Part shown: piece by piece, positions 1 to 11,722 of the stretch
Layout: every line of letters begins with the position of its first letter
Position numbering within the stretch: the stretch's first letter is position 1
Source: Trichoplax sp. H2
Lineage: Eukaryota > Placozoa > Uniplacotomia > Trichoplacea
Assembly: GCA_003344405.1 (NCBI GenBank)
Contig: NOWV01000135.1
Span: 62,001-126,000 of the forward strand
DNA length: 64,000 bases
Direction of reading: 5' to 3'
Program-made: the position numbers and the translations under genes
Notes under the pieces: model-generated
The model's database searches: none
Seen by the model: only the letters and a program-made list of their open reading frames with translations
Told to the model about the DNA's origin: nothing

Positions 1-20
1 GCTATTAGCAATCTACTTAC

Positions 21-125
21 GAAGAGTATAATGGATCCACTGGTAACAATAGCGACACAAATGCTACAAATTTATCAGATTAGCAAGAGGCTAACGTTCC
101 TTACCTTAGTCTGATCATTAATCTT
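21..125 (-). CDS. Possible partial gene at left edge (two candidate exons)
   Basis: Two short stretches look like exons on the minus strand. One at 105-125 (21 nt, reading K-I-N-D-Q-T-K) has a good AG acceptor before it and GTAAGG after it. One at 21-63 (43 nt) has a TTTGTAG acceptor and a GTAAGT donor and, in one frame, reads a hydrophobic run (ICVAIVTSGSIILF) that could be a membrane helix. The intron between them would be only about 41 nt. No family is recognised and the rest would lie left of the window. It could equally be chance. Confidence 0.25.
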
Positions 126-1327
126 CTAAATTTATTTCCTAGGTGTATCCTATCTATTTCTACTATCCACTACACTATATGAAGAGTTCTTTCAATACTA
201 TTTATTATTTAACATCGCATGTATTAATATTGTTAATAAATACACAACACATAATATTTAAGGTAGTAATTTACAAGATGTCATAAGACAATGTATGTTC
301 TTAAACAATTTAAAGTTGCTAAATGCCATGTTGCTGTCAATAAGACATTAACTCAGTTGTAGTTAAGAAAGTCTTAACAATACTGTGCAACTGTGAGCTT
401 AAATCAATGTTAAAGGGCAGCAAAACTGATAAACACTCCTAACATAGCTTCAACTAATTAACGATCTCATTTCACTTACGAATTAATTTCAAGATAAACC
501 AGATCAATATTACAATGTTAGAAAAGTGCAGATACGGGATTACATGGCTATGCTTTACTAAAATGCGTATAGGAGAAATAGTTGATTCACAATCACAATA
601 GCTAATGTTGTGGAGAGGGGGTACTAATAGTCACATAAAAATACGTACAAGGGCTTTTTGTTGCGTAAAAAGTATATCAGACTGTAAATAAATAATAAAC
701 TATAAAGATTAGTGCACTCCCGTAAGTCCAAGGTTTCTACGGTGAGATCGTTATTGAAACTTAAACTTATCCGGCAATGCATTATTAACAATGTCATAAA
801 ACTTACCTTATTTGTGCTGAACTGTACATGTAACTTATCACATCAGCCTCGAAACACTAATCTAAGCTAATCATCAATTTTACTCCGATCAATATACGTA
901 TCGTCACTGGACGTTTCGAAATCTATCATCTTTGAAGCGTACTAACAAATAAATAAGAGACGTGCCACTATCAGAAACAAGGCTGGTGCATAATTATCCT
1001 AACTAAACAACTTTGTACAATTTCAAAATTGATGTTCTTAAAACAACTTCAGTAACTCGGTTAAATCAATTCGAAGTCCAAATAAACAGTATTTTAGATC
1101 AAATTTTATTTTGCATCAGGTATTTACTTTTACAATTTCATCTACACTTAAGAAAATACCATAATAGTAAAATGTTCGTGTACATTATGATTCATTTGAA
1201 GAAGTCAAAAAAAATTTGTCATTTTTACCTTTTATAATATTAATAAAGGAAATTGATATAATAATAATAAAGAAATTAAACAAGACTATCGACCACATTT
1301 ACGGTCAAACATCAAAAAAGAAATTGT
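126..1327. other. Intergenic, no gene seen
   Basis: AT-rich sequence downstream of CCT5. I see no exon with homology. A 74-codon open frame at 1013-1237 has no recognisable similarity and looks random. The CCT5 3' UTR and poly(A) site should lie here. Confidence 0.6.
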
Positions 1328-4300
1328 TTATGCATAATTTTCTTCAATTACTCGAATATCATCGATCTTCAATATCATTCGTACCAGCTGAGTAGCCAAA
1401 CTAATTTGTTTCTTTTTTGCAAGCAATGTTTCTATAACATGTTGCTTTTTCATATCTATAAAAAGATATATAAGTTATGCTGCATTAGATGGCTGTAACG
1501 TTTTTGCAGGATAATCAATTAAAGGAACTAACATACAAGCGGACATGTAGACGTAAAGGGATTAGGTGATAAAGTTACAAGAATAGCTTGTCCGACTTAT
1601 GAAGAAAAGAAATGCTTTGTACAGTACTATACACCTAACGTACCGTTGGTGCTGTTTCGCATACAATCGATTCCAAGATAAGGATTTTTCTCAGACACCT
1701 GCCTCGATTTTACTTCAGCAAGATTCATAATCGGATGTAAACCGGAATTTTCAGCTAAAGCCATTGGAATGGCTTCTAAAGCATCGGCGAAACCTCTCAT
1801 AGCATACTGTTCTATCGTTGATATCTACAAGTGTGTAACAAAGATAAAGTACAAGTTAAGTCATAATGCACTACCGCAAGTAATCCTTTCTGTAATTTAT
1901 AATTATTATCACTAAAAGACTATAGCGCGAGTATATCTAATTGTAGCTCCTTCTTCAATATTACCTTTTCTGCTTCGTTACTAACGGCAATAGCACAAGA
2001 TATTTCTGCAGCACCTCCACCATACACAATGTGACTATCTCGAACCAGGTTACGAATAACACATAAAGCATCGTGGATACTTCTTTTAGCTTCTTCAATA
2101 ATCTAATAAGACATTTAAAAAGGTAGATAAATCTTGATTAGAATAATCAATTTCTTCAGAGAAATGGTTGAAATATTTTCATATACCATTTTATTGCCGC
2201 CTCGAATAAATATTGTCACAGCTTTACTGTTAAGACACTCTTCCACCACTAGCATTTTTTCCTTTGTGGTTCCAAACGATAGTTCCTTGATAACGCCTGC
2301 TTTTCCTAGTTTACTCTCGCTCAATTCGCTAAATCTTGGTACGATACGACCACCTGTAGCAATTGCAATCAGCTAGACAACAAGATTGAAGTCATTCTTT
2401 TAGGATAGCTATTCTTAACGGTATGAAATAGAATAGCGCAGTACGTTAATCAGGTTAGCTATTATCGCTACTATACCTCGATCTCAGGCCCACCAACCCA
2501 TCTGACCGCAGGTAAATTATTTTGTAACAACAAATGATTAGCTTCATCATCAAATCCCCACTGACAAATAGCTACGTTAGCACCGGCTTTTTTGACATCA
2601 GCTATCATTTCTTCAAACTTTTCCATTTCATACTTTCGAAGATCTTTATAATCTTGTACTGAAGTTACATCTAAATGATGTTTTGTTTTAGGTTTTGGAG
2701 GCTCAAAAGGACAGGTTAAGATTGCAATCTTGGCGTCTCTTACAATCTATTAATTATAGTGAATTGATGTGAATATGATGCAAATAGGATCACTTGTACG
2801 ATATACGAGGTTCATAATCATTACAATATTGAAAAGACGCTGGTAGTTATTACAATAGTTTATATTCATATATGACTGCATCAGTGCTGTAATCCGATAA
2901 ATATTACAGATAGCAATCGTTTTCAGTCATTTATTGATATTGCATGATGTCTGGCCTCGATGATACGACAAAAGTTATCATAAAGGAATCCTGTTTCATG
3001 CATCTTTACCCTACTGCTATAACAGTAAACAATTCAATCAACGTATTGACGATTTCCATGCTTACCTTGGGCATTTGTGGATGGCTAAAATCTTTGTCAA
3101 TTACGACGCCTTTCACAAGTCTACTATCGTCTAATTTACCACCAACTTTTCCGTCGACTTTGATCAATTCGAAATTGACATCTTTTGTTTTAAAATCTGC
3201 TACGTTCAGAACGGCATCAACTGCCATTTCAGCAAATTGGCGGAGACAACGATTGACTCTAAATAAAATGATTACAACATTGCCTGTCAGATGCTTTTAT
3301 AAGCGCATAAGATAAAGATTGACCAACTCGATCGCTTGTAAAATCAATGTATTGTAGTTTGAATACTGATATGTATACGAGCAATACAACACTTGACAGA
3401 GCAAGGTATTTGAAAACAAATAATAGGATTCAACTCACATTTTCGATCCTAAAGATGTCATTGCTGTTTCTATTAGACGTTCACGATTATTGGCAGTAAT
3501 GGGAAAGTCGTCACTGATTGCATCTAGATTCTTGAGTGCAATTTCAGATGCTATTTCAAAGCCATCAGCAACACGAATAGGATGAATTCCCTTCTCTAGT
3601 AATATTTCAGCTTGCTCTAACAATGCACCAGCTAAAACTGCAAAATCCGAATACAGAGAAGACAATTTAGGGATAGACTGGATGATACGAGTATTGCTTA
3701 GTTAGTAGTACACGTGTATTTCAATGGATCAAGACAAGACAGCGTTACCATGATGAAATAATCGATATCATCCATACCTACTACACCTGTGGTACCATCA
3801 CCAATCTCTTCATCTTGTGATTTCGATAAATCAACCATTAATTTAGCAATTTGATGCTCTATAGTCATCATGGACAAAATGGTTGCACCATCGTTGGTAA
3901 CCGTTACGTCACCATCAGGACTAACCATGATCTTGTCCATTCCTACAGATATCATACAACAGACCAAGATATTGACATGTGGAGTGATGATGACTTTAGA
4001 TGGCATGTAGAAACAATTATAAATGGATCATTTTTACCTTTAGGGCCTAAAGATGATTTCAACGTGTTGGCTATAGTTCGAGCAGCAAGGATATGTGTCT
4101 AAAAAGGAACGACATAAATTCCATTAGTAATCCATGATGATTGACGCTTGATTGACCTCGTTGTCAAGGTGCAAAACTTGAGGGTACTTGTAGACTTCTT
4201 ATTATACAGTAAGAATAAAACGTGAACTATGACATGAATCAAGATGTCAAGATGTTATTCCCTGACTGAAATAAAGCTCATTTTCTACTTGAATAACTCT

Positions 4301-4474
4301 AATCTGAGTTGATTGCTGGTGATTTACTTTGAATGATGGTACAAAAAGACAGTTTACTGCATTTACCTTTTGAGCAGCTAAACCACTCAATCTCTTACGC
4401 CGCTCTTGATCTTTCATAATAATGAAAGGTCGCCCATATTCATCAAATGCCAAGGAAGGCGCTGCCATAGACAT
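1328..4474 (-). CDS. CCT5: T-complex protein 1 subunit epsilon (chaperonin CCT5)
   Basis: Epsilon subunit of the cytosolic TRiC/CCT double-ring chaperonin, which folds actin, tubulin and other proteins in an ATP-driven cycle. Ten exons in phase: 4367-4474, 4038-4098, 3778-3942, 3439-3637, 3066-3258, 2477-2746, 2187-2372, 1965-2102, 1644-1824, 1328-1455. They give 542 residues, against 541 in human CCT5. Seen: N-terminal [10 protein letters not shown], the ATP-site GDGTTGVVV near residue 104 (split by an intron), [11 protein letters not shown], the apical-domain FSHPQMPK and [43 protein letters not shown] and C-terminal [13 protein letters not shown]. These match CCT5 rather than the other seven subunits. 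The start is the first Met of a short MSMAAPS leader. No broken or missing segment is seen. The gene faces RNPS1 head-to-head across a repeat-rich spacer. Confidence 0.97.
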
Positions 4475-4639
4475 GATTGATTAAATAGTGTTAATAATAT
4501 CAATAGTAAAGTAAAATAGAATGTCGGATGGCTACAGATTGCTTCCGATCTAGATGATGACTTCAAATCGGTTGGAGAAACGCTAAGCCCCTGTCGTGAC
4601 GATTCAATCTTGCCTGATACTACAGATTGAGGGCGCATC

Positions 4640-5890
4640 TACTGTACGCATACAGGACGTCAAGGCGTATGTGTGGACTAGTGTTACTCTGGTCGCGAGG
4701 ACTCTGTCGGTCTGTCCACTGTCCTGACGGAAGAGGGTTTCGTCCAGTACTCTACAGTGTACAGTACGTGAAGTCGTTGCTACAATACTCAGTACTGTAG
4801 TCGTCAGCACGGGAAGCACCGTTTTACTTGGTTTTGCAGTCCGACTGTCTAACTTCTACTGTACTGTACAGTAGAATAAGATCCGTCCACACGGCGAACT
4901 TTTTTCAGGACTACCATAAAGACTTCAGTCAAATCCTGTATTTTTGTCTTCGTCAAGGACACTGGAAGACAAGGGCTAAACGTGACGCTAAAGGTTACTA
5001 CAGTACTGTACAGTACAGTATGGTAGAGGACTGGACTTTGTGTACAGTACTGTACTGTACAGTACAGTACTTGAAGCCCTTGCTACAGTACTCAGTACTG
5101 TACTCTCCAGCCCGGGAAAGCCATCTAGCCGCGCACCGTTTTACCTGGTTTTGCACTCCGACTTGTCTAAAAGGTGTTCCAATGGAGCATTGGCAAAGTC
5201 GGGTCAGCGGCTTACGCCACCATTGCATGAAGTGTATTCATGCAGTATTGCATCAGTAAGAAGCCAGGGACTTTAAAAGAGTTTCCTCTTTCTTTGAAAA
5301 GTCCATGCCCTGGCCCTGACTCGTATCAACTCACTTGTACAGTTATGGAAAATCCGCATGGGCGGGCAGTCAGGCCTTGAAAATAGCGTCCAGTAGCATG
5401 CAACTGTGAGAGTCTGTACTGTACAGACAGTACTGTAGAGTCGGGTACAGTACATTGTACTGTACCATGGACCCTAGTACTACAGTACAGTACTGTAATG
5501 CCACAGTAGTAAGTACAGTAAACATGTACTGTAGCTCGCTTCTACTGTGTGGACAGTACAGTACAGTAGAGTACCGTATACTGAGTAGAGTACAGTAGAG
5601 TACTGTACAGTACAGTATAGTACACCACTTGTCCTTGGCAGCAGCGCTGTGTCTTGATAGAGCGTTCCAAACATTGCTTCACCTGTCAATGGTTCACTTC
5701 CCCACGATCGACACCCATCGTATCATACCAAAGCTTCTACTGTGTGCACAGTACAGTGCAGTTCAGTACTATACACTACACTAGTCCTTGGCAGCAGTGC
5801 AGTGTCTTGATAGAGCGCTCCAAACATTGCTTCACCTGTCAATGGTTTCACTTCCCCACGATCGACACCCATCGTATCATACCAAAGTGG
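4640..5890. repeat. TACTGTAC-rich palindromic repeat island
   Basis: The spacer between the divergent CCT5 and RNPS1 genes is packed with overlapping variants of GTACTGTACAGTAC, a perfect 14-nt palindrome, and of TACAG/TACTG runs, densest at 4740-5120 and 5405-5620. It is less AT-rich than the flanks. Open frames within it, including one of 143 codons at 4828-5259, are made of the repeat and are not genes. Within it, parts of 4775-4855 recur with divergence at 5080-5180. Confidence 0.8.
5632..5886 (+). repeat. Direct duplication of ~100 bp upstream of RNPS1
   Basis: A unit starting CCTTGGCAGCAG and ending CGTATCATACCAAAG occurs at about 5632-5733 and again at about 5784-5886 with only a few differences. 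A short TACAGTAC-rich spacer separates the copies. The second copy ends about 105 bp before the RNPS1 start codon, so this may be promoter-proximal. Confidence 0.8.
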
Positions 5891-5991
5891 TCATGCGCAA
5901 GAGTAGTGACCACAGCGAGCGACCCTATGGACTGTTAGCAGCCAACTGCACTGACGAAGGCTCTAACGGGGACGCTCGACAGAAAAGAAAA

Positions 5992-7122
5992 ATGTCTACC
6001 CAACCTGAAAGGTAAGTTGACTATTGCCATCTGACGCTTATCGATAGTCATCGTATTGAATTTTATCCTCCTTGTGGATTGAATGCATTGATGGTGCTTT
6101 TGCACTTTCTTATGTCATCATTTTTTAAAGTCAACTTGCCATGACACTATCATAAATGCTATTATTATTTGTCAATTCAAGCGAAGACAAGGATTCCAAG
6201 AAGAAAGCTGACAAGGCAAAGAATTCGTCCAAAAGTAAACGTCGCAGTCATTCCACAGACAGTAGCAGCAGCAGTGGTAGCAGTAGCAGTGGTTCATACA
6301 GTACATCTGGCAGGTAACATCCTACTTTTACTACTTTTCCCTTCTTATTTTACCTCATTTTTTTGCCTAATTGGACGTGCTTGATCTTCATCTTGGTGCA
6401 GTTATTCATCTTCGTCTAGTCGTAGCAATTCCGCTAGCAGTAGCAGCTCCAGCTACTCAAGTAGTAGCGCTAGTCGGTCAAGCTATCGTCGGCGAAGAAA
6501 TCGCTCTCCGGCTGATCGATACCGTGATCAGAAAGAGAAATCTCCCAAACGTCGTAGTCGGTCACCAAGGAAACGTAGTCCATCTCCACAACCTGAACAA
6601 TGCAAAATTCACCTCGGTAGATTAACACGAAATGCAACCAAAGATCATGTACAAGAAATCTTTTCCAATTACGGTAAAGTTAAAAACGTCGACGTACCCA
6701 CGGATCGCGCCAATGGGTTACCAAGAGGTTTTGCTTATATAGAATTTGAAAATGGTAAATCTGCAGAAAATGCTATAAAGTACATGAATGGTGGACAAAT
6801 TGATGGACAGGCTGTCACTGTTGCTCTGGTATTACCAATGACTGTTAAAGAGCGAAAACCACGACGTTCTCCACCTCAACGTTTCCGCCCAGCAAGAAGG
6901 AATCACTCTCCACGTTATCGTAGAAGATCTAGGTCATATTCTCCTCGTCGGAGAGGATCACCTCGTCGATCTAGGTCCCGCTCTCCTCGGCGTCGAGCAT
7001 CACCTCGTAAATCCAGATCGCATTCACCTCGTAGGAGAAGTCCAGTTGGCCGATCTCGGCGTTCTCGTAGTCGTAGTCCGCGGTATCGTAGACGCAACCG
7101 TGATCGCTCTAGAAGTCGTTAA
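5992..7122 (+). CDS. RNPS1: RNA-binding protein with serine-rich domain 1
   Basis: Nuclear splicing activator and peripheral exon-junction-complex (ASAP/PSAP) protein. Three exons in phase (5992-6011, 6182-6313, 6402-7122) give 290 residues; human RNPS1 is 305. The order is canonical: a Lys/Ser-rich N terminus, a polyserine tract (about residues 37-80), an Arg/Ser stretch, then one RRM at about residues 117-196 starting CKIHLGRLTRNATKDHV, with RNP1-like GFAYIEFE and the characteristic MNGGQIDGQ. An Arg-Ser-Pro-rich RS tail follows to the stop. The short first exon (MSTQPE) is taken because its splice phase joins the SEDKDSKKK exon cleanly. The final exon is long, as expected for low-complexity RS sequence. 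Confidence 0.95.
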
Positions 7123-8571
7123 TTTGTTCTACAAGATTGTTTAACTTATCTGCCGAGAAATCTACCTATGTACAGTATTGCCTCCGGCGCGATCATGCGA
7201 TTCATGTCTATGATAGCTTTATGAAAACATGAAAATGGAATGCTTTTTACTAGCTTTAGTATCACAACACTGTAGTCATCCCTGTCATCTGCTTCTTCAT
7301 GTTTTGATGCAGAATTGATGGCAAAAGTAACAATATTTCTGTTATGAATTCCACAATTCCAAATAGTACAGTGATGCGAGATACATTTGTACTTCTTGTT
7401 TGTATTGTCAAATTTTCAAGCAGTCGTTTTATGACTGTGCCACTGTAAAGTTGCGTTCTTCCTGATGTATTAAAGTTGCCCTTCATTTGATTCTACACAA
7501 TTTTTGTAGTCGTTTGATTGATTCTTATTAGCCTTGTCTGCTACAGTACAAGGTTACCTTTACTACTTTCATCCGCAAGATTTTAACTTTCAGCCAAACA
7601 TGCCATGTTATATGTGGTATGGCCAATTGAAAGCCACAGAAACTACATATGCATTAAGATGAGATATTGCGGAGTCAATCGAAATTTCTACATACTGTCC
7701 AAAGTAACGGAAACTAATCGTTTTCTACACTTCTTGTATTTACATCGATTTGTTTGAAACTCAACGCATTACAGCCAAAATTTTCAAAAAAGATACACTG
7801 TAATAGCCTTACAGTATCTTGCTTTTTATTATGACAACGAATGAAATAGCTACAATCATTCATTACAGGAAATGGCACCAAGCCACGACACCATCATATG
7901 CAAATTTAGAAGTGATCATTCATTCATTAATTGTACAACCCAACAATATTAGATCAGGCTATCACTTCAATCTTGTTGACCGTCTAGGTATAGCTATAGG
8001 AAGAGTGAATTATTATCTTAATGGCTTAGTAATGTATTTGTATCCTCCTAAAAATGCTACAGTATCTCTCTTTGCATTTTTGCTATTCGTAACACAGACC
8101 ACAGAAGTAAACCATTTTCGCCAAAAACAGATCAAATGGTGTGTATCAAAGTACCAAATAAAAAGTGAGAAAAGTTGATTTTTTTAATTTATAATACACC
8201 GCGTTGCGGATAGCCCTTCAATCCAAACGTACCAAAGGTGAATACAGTACAGTGATTCGCATTAGTCGAACACAGCATCATTACGTAAGATAATGTTTTA
8301 ATTACCGTAGTCAAATTGATCACGCTGGGAAAAAAATTTACTGCAAAGTATAGAGCACTACAAGTATTACTGCACTGTCAACTCGAGCGAAAGGAACTAG
8401 AAATAGATTTCCAATCATAAAATACAATTTTCTAATAACTAGAGTATTTTCTAACACTTTTAACATAGGTCTAGCTAGTTTGCTAAAAGTAGGATGGTTT
8501 TAATCACATTTTCGCAATAAGAAACATCGGATAAATACTAGTAGTTATTACAACAGAAGAAGCTCAATTTT
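7123..8571. other. Convergent spacer between RNPS1 and ALYREF
   Basis: This should hold both 3' UTRs. An ATG-started frame of 119 codons at 7819-8178 shows no similarity, lacks splice or domain signals and is AT-rich; I treat it as chance. No structured RNA or repeat was recognised. Confidence 0.6.
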
Positions 8572-10429
8572 TTAGTCCACTTCCATTTGTTCCTGCATTG
8601 TAATAAGATCAAGGAAAACAATCAATTGAGGAAATCGCATTTTAAAATAAATAAATATCGTATCACTTACTCCTGATTTATATGCATCCAATTGCGCATC
8701 CAGATCCGTCGCTGAGACAGGCTTTTGTCTGCTTCCTCCTCTTCCTCTACCGCGGCCTCGGCCTCCACCTCGACCACGTCTAAAGACGCCACCGCGTCCT
8801 CGTCGGCCGGCATTACCTCCTCTACTATTAATTATAGAGCATCGAGTTGGATTGATGATCAATATGTTTCAGTTGATACACATTAAAACAACTTGGACTA
8901 GTGTGGAGCACTATATTGTAACTGTCATTAAAAGCCATACAACTACGAACTGAAAGTGTTATCTGCAAGTGCGTAACACTATCATGATGGAATCACTCAA
9001 AAGGCACAATAGTATTTGGAAAGGTTTTTAGCTGAACAGATAAATTTACCTGTTAAAGTTGTTACTTCTGTTATTTCCCACGCGTCCAGTAGTTCCTCTA
9101 GTTGACACAGCCTCATTGACTAATTGAATTTTCATTGGCCTTCCTACATTGTTTTTCAATTGAAGCCCAGTTAGACGATATACGATACTTGATTCAAAGT
9201 ATTTTCTACGAAACAAGTTATGACCGACCGTCCAATGGTATGTTGTTGTATTTTTTCAAGGCAGCAACAGCCCCTTCTTTCCGATCAAAAATGACCTCAG
9301 CAGTTCCTAGTGATCTCCCCGAGCGGTCGTAGTGAACGGAACCTTTTTTCAAGTTACCAAATTCACTAAAGAGTTCCTAATAATGAAGTAGAAATATTGA
9401 ATTATACACCTAAGACCAGGGAAGAGCCGAACCATCCCTTCTAACGGCGAGCGGCGATAATGAGTAATCAGCCAGTGATTTGGCCAAAATATGATAAACG
9501 ACTTTGTGCCATCAGCTAGTTATTCCTCTAGATATGCCTTTGTCTTAAGGCTTAATTTAGTACAACATTGTACAGTAGTAGCGTACATACGTAGTAAGAA
9601 GCACACGTTTATGCTTTTGAGTACTTCTACCGGCGTGAAGTAGAGCATGATTGTAAAAAAAACAACCTGCCATTCAGAGCGAATGCTCGAATATCTACTA
9701 CGGAAATGCCGTATACAACATCATGTTTTGGTATACGGCAGACAGTGACGACGCTAGTTTTTTTTTGTTAAGTACGCATTGTACGAGTATCATGATTGCC
9801 TATTAAGAAATTGAGTTAGGAAACGCCACTATCGTCCTGTCTCATCCTAACCTTAATATCATTATCAGAAACACCGTAATCCAAATTTGAAATCAATAAC
9901 TTGCTGCTTGTGCTGATTCGATTTGGGCCAAGTCCACCGCCTTTATACATATCGTGGTCCCATTTATCGGGTAAAGTTCTTGACTACAGAGAATAACAGT
10001 TGTAGAAGAATTGCTTGCTCAGCGAAAAAAAGAAAAAAATGCTGCAAATTTGGTGTATGCGTTGTAAAAGCAAGTGGTGCTATAGAATGATTTTCATCGT
10101 GCCTAGTTGCATATGGATTGCCCGTCAATCATACAATTTGGGGCATATTTTTAGTTAGATTAGTTTTAATTTGAAAGATTAATATCTTCAGCAATGATGT
10201 ACTGAAGTAGTACGAAGATGTCTTTCTTTCCAATACGTACACGAGAGAACGGCGTCATTCGTTGTCGATTTCGCCCCGTCATGTTGCCACCACGTCCACG
10301 TCCTGACATGGTGCCTCGGCCTCTTCCGCCTCTGCCTCCTCTGCCTCTGCCTCGGCCACGTCCGCGACCACGGCCACCAGACTTCTTAATAATATCGTCT
10401 AAAGACATATCAATCTTCTCTGTTGCCAT
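8572..10429 (-). CDS. ALYREF: mRNA export adaptor ALYREF (THOC4/Aly)
   Basis: TREX-complex adaptor that binds spliced mRNA in the nucleus and hands it to NXF1 for export. Six exons in phase: 10241-10429, 9852-9983, 9229-9376, 9050-9143, 8671-8824, 8572-8592, giving 245 residues (human 257). Seen in order: N-terminal UAP56-binding motif ([12 protein letters not shown]), an RGG/GRGRG-rich stretch, the linker [11 protein letters not shown], one RRM (about residues 90-165, SKLLISNLD... GTAEVIF... [12 protein letters not shown]), a second RGG-rich block (GRRGRGG to GSRQKP), and a C-terminal UAP56-binding motif [12 protein letters not shown] ending EQMEVD. The donor after LDG is GTCGGT, less usual, but it is the only one that keeps the frame. 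The last coding exon is only seven codons including the stop. Confidence 0.95.
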
Positions 10430-10724
10430 ATTGAAATGATTTAATTTACTTTCGATGCGGTAATAAACGTTCAAGACAAGAAAGGGAGTCAAGGAAAAAA
10501 AAAGGTGCAAATGCGAAAAAATGGCGGTCAAAGCAATGTTTTTAACCGTCTGAACTTGACGACCCAATTGTATACACTTATTACTGAACTGCGGTAGTGG
10601 TACGGTACTGGTATGGCAGTTCAGCGGTCAAAAAAGGAAAAAAAAAAAGCCACTTTTCTATTTCAAACCACGCAAACATGAGTTTACTTTATATACTGTA
10701 CCCTATAGAGATGCCGTCATTCTT

Positions 10725-10975
10725 GGTATAGTACTGTACAGTACCACAAGGACAACCAGCCGCGTCAATGTGGACTACAGTGCAGACTGCTGTAAATTAC
10801 GGTACTATACTGTAGGCAGGACTAAAACATTGCACTGCACTGTACTGCACACTAGTGCACAGTATGGTAGTTTTTCTCTTATTACAAGTACTGTACAGTA
10901 TGTACTGTACTCTACAGTCAGTGTACAGTACTGTAGAGTACACTGACTGTACACTGTACACTGTACGATCCATGA
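10725..10975. repeat. Second TACTGTAC palindrome cluster with long inverted repeat
   Basis: This stretch repeats GTACTGTACAGTA-type words. At 10913-10926 and 10938-10951 there are perfect 14-nt inverted arms (TACAGTCAGTGTAC and its complement) with an 11-nt loop. A second, overlapping inverted repeat (GTACTCTACAG and complement) could form an alternative hairpin. Confidence 0.8.
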
Positions 10976-11059
10976 ACGTTTAATTAACGTCATACCGTCT
11001 GCTTGACGTTTACTGTTGTCACTCATTGTCACCAGGGACCAACTGCAGAGACTAACAAT

Positions 11060-11335
11060 ACTGTACTAAGGCTTCGTCTTACAAGTCTTTAAAACAGAAC
11101 TGTACTACGGCTTCGTCTAAGTTTTTAAAACAGTACTGCACTAAGACTTCGTCTAACAAGTCTTTAAAATAGTACTGTACTACGGCTTCGTCTAACAAGT
11201 CTTTAAAACAGTAATGTACTACGGCTTCATCTTACAAGTCTTTAAAACAGTATTGTACTACGGCTTCGTCTTACAAGTCTTTAAAACAGTACTGTACTAC
11301 GGCTTCGTCTAAGAAGACTTTTTAACTGAAGTAAA
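11060..11335 (+). repeat. ~39-bp tandem repeat, about 7 copies
   Basis: A unit reading roughly GTACTACGGCTTCGTCTTAC then AAGTCTTTAAAACA repeats with spacing of 35-40 bp (the CTTCGTCT core occurs near 11072, 11111, 11147, 11185, 11225, 11264 and 11302). Copies differ by a few substitutions. The copies abut, so there are no unique spacers. Confidence 0.85.
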
Positions 11336-11497
11336 GACTGCATTGTATATTTCTGCAGAATACAGACTCTTTCTTCAGGAATGGGCTTCCCAAAACTAAT
11401 ATTAGCGTGCTAATACAGTCTCGAAGGTAGAATGTAGTTATCAGATACATCACTGCACCCTTAAGAGCAAAGCTCATTCTACCCAGCATGGAACTTG

Positions 11498-11722
11498 AAT
11501 TCTACTGTAGAAAGAAATGACTATATTAATAGCTAGCGGTTGTTTCAGTATTTCAAGGAATAAGGATAATTGAATTGTAGTGTAGAAAGAAATGGCTACA
11601 GTATAGCTAGCCGTTGTTTCAGTATTTCAAAGAATAAGGATAATTGAATTCTACTGTAGAAAGAAATGACTATATTAATAGCTAGCGGTTGTTTCAGTAT
11701 TTCAAAGAGTAAGGATAATTTC
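11498..11722 (+). repeat. ~75-bp tandem repeat, 3 copies
   Basis: The unit begins GAATTCTACTGTAGAAAGAAA, includes GCTAGCGGTTGTTTCAGTA and ends AATAAGGATAATT. Three head-to-tail copies start near 11498, 11573 and 11648. The middle copy carries a small deletion and several substitutions. Confidence 0.85.

Noticed and set aside
4828-5276. Long frames on both strands in the TACTGTAC island
   Set aside because: The peptides are made of the repeat (TVLYST-like runs) and appear on both strands because the word is palindromic.
7819-8178. 119-codon ATG-started frame on the plus strand after RNPS1
   Set aside because: No domain or similarity, AT-driven composition, and it lies where the RNPS1 3' UTR and spacer should be.
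11060-11335. Regular ~39-bp repeats that superficially resemble a CRISPR array
   Set aside because: The copies abut without unique spacers, and the genome is eukaryotic with spliced genes. It is a tandem repeat.
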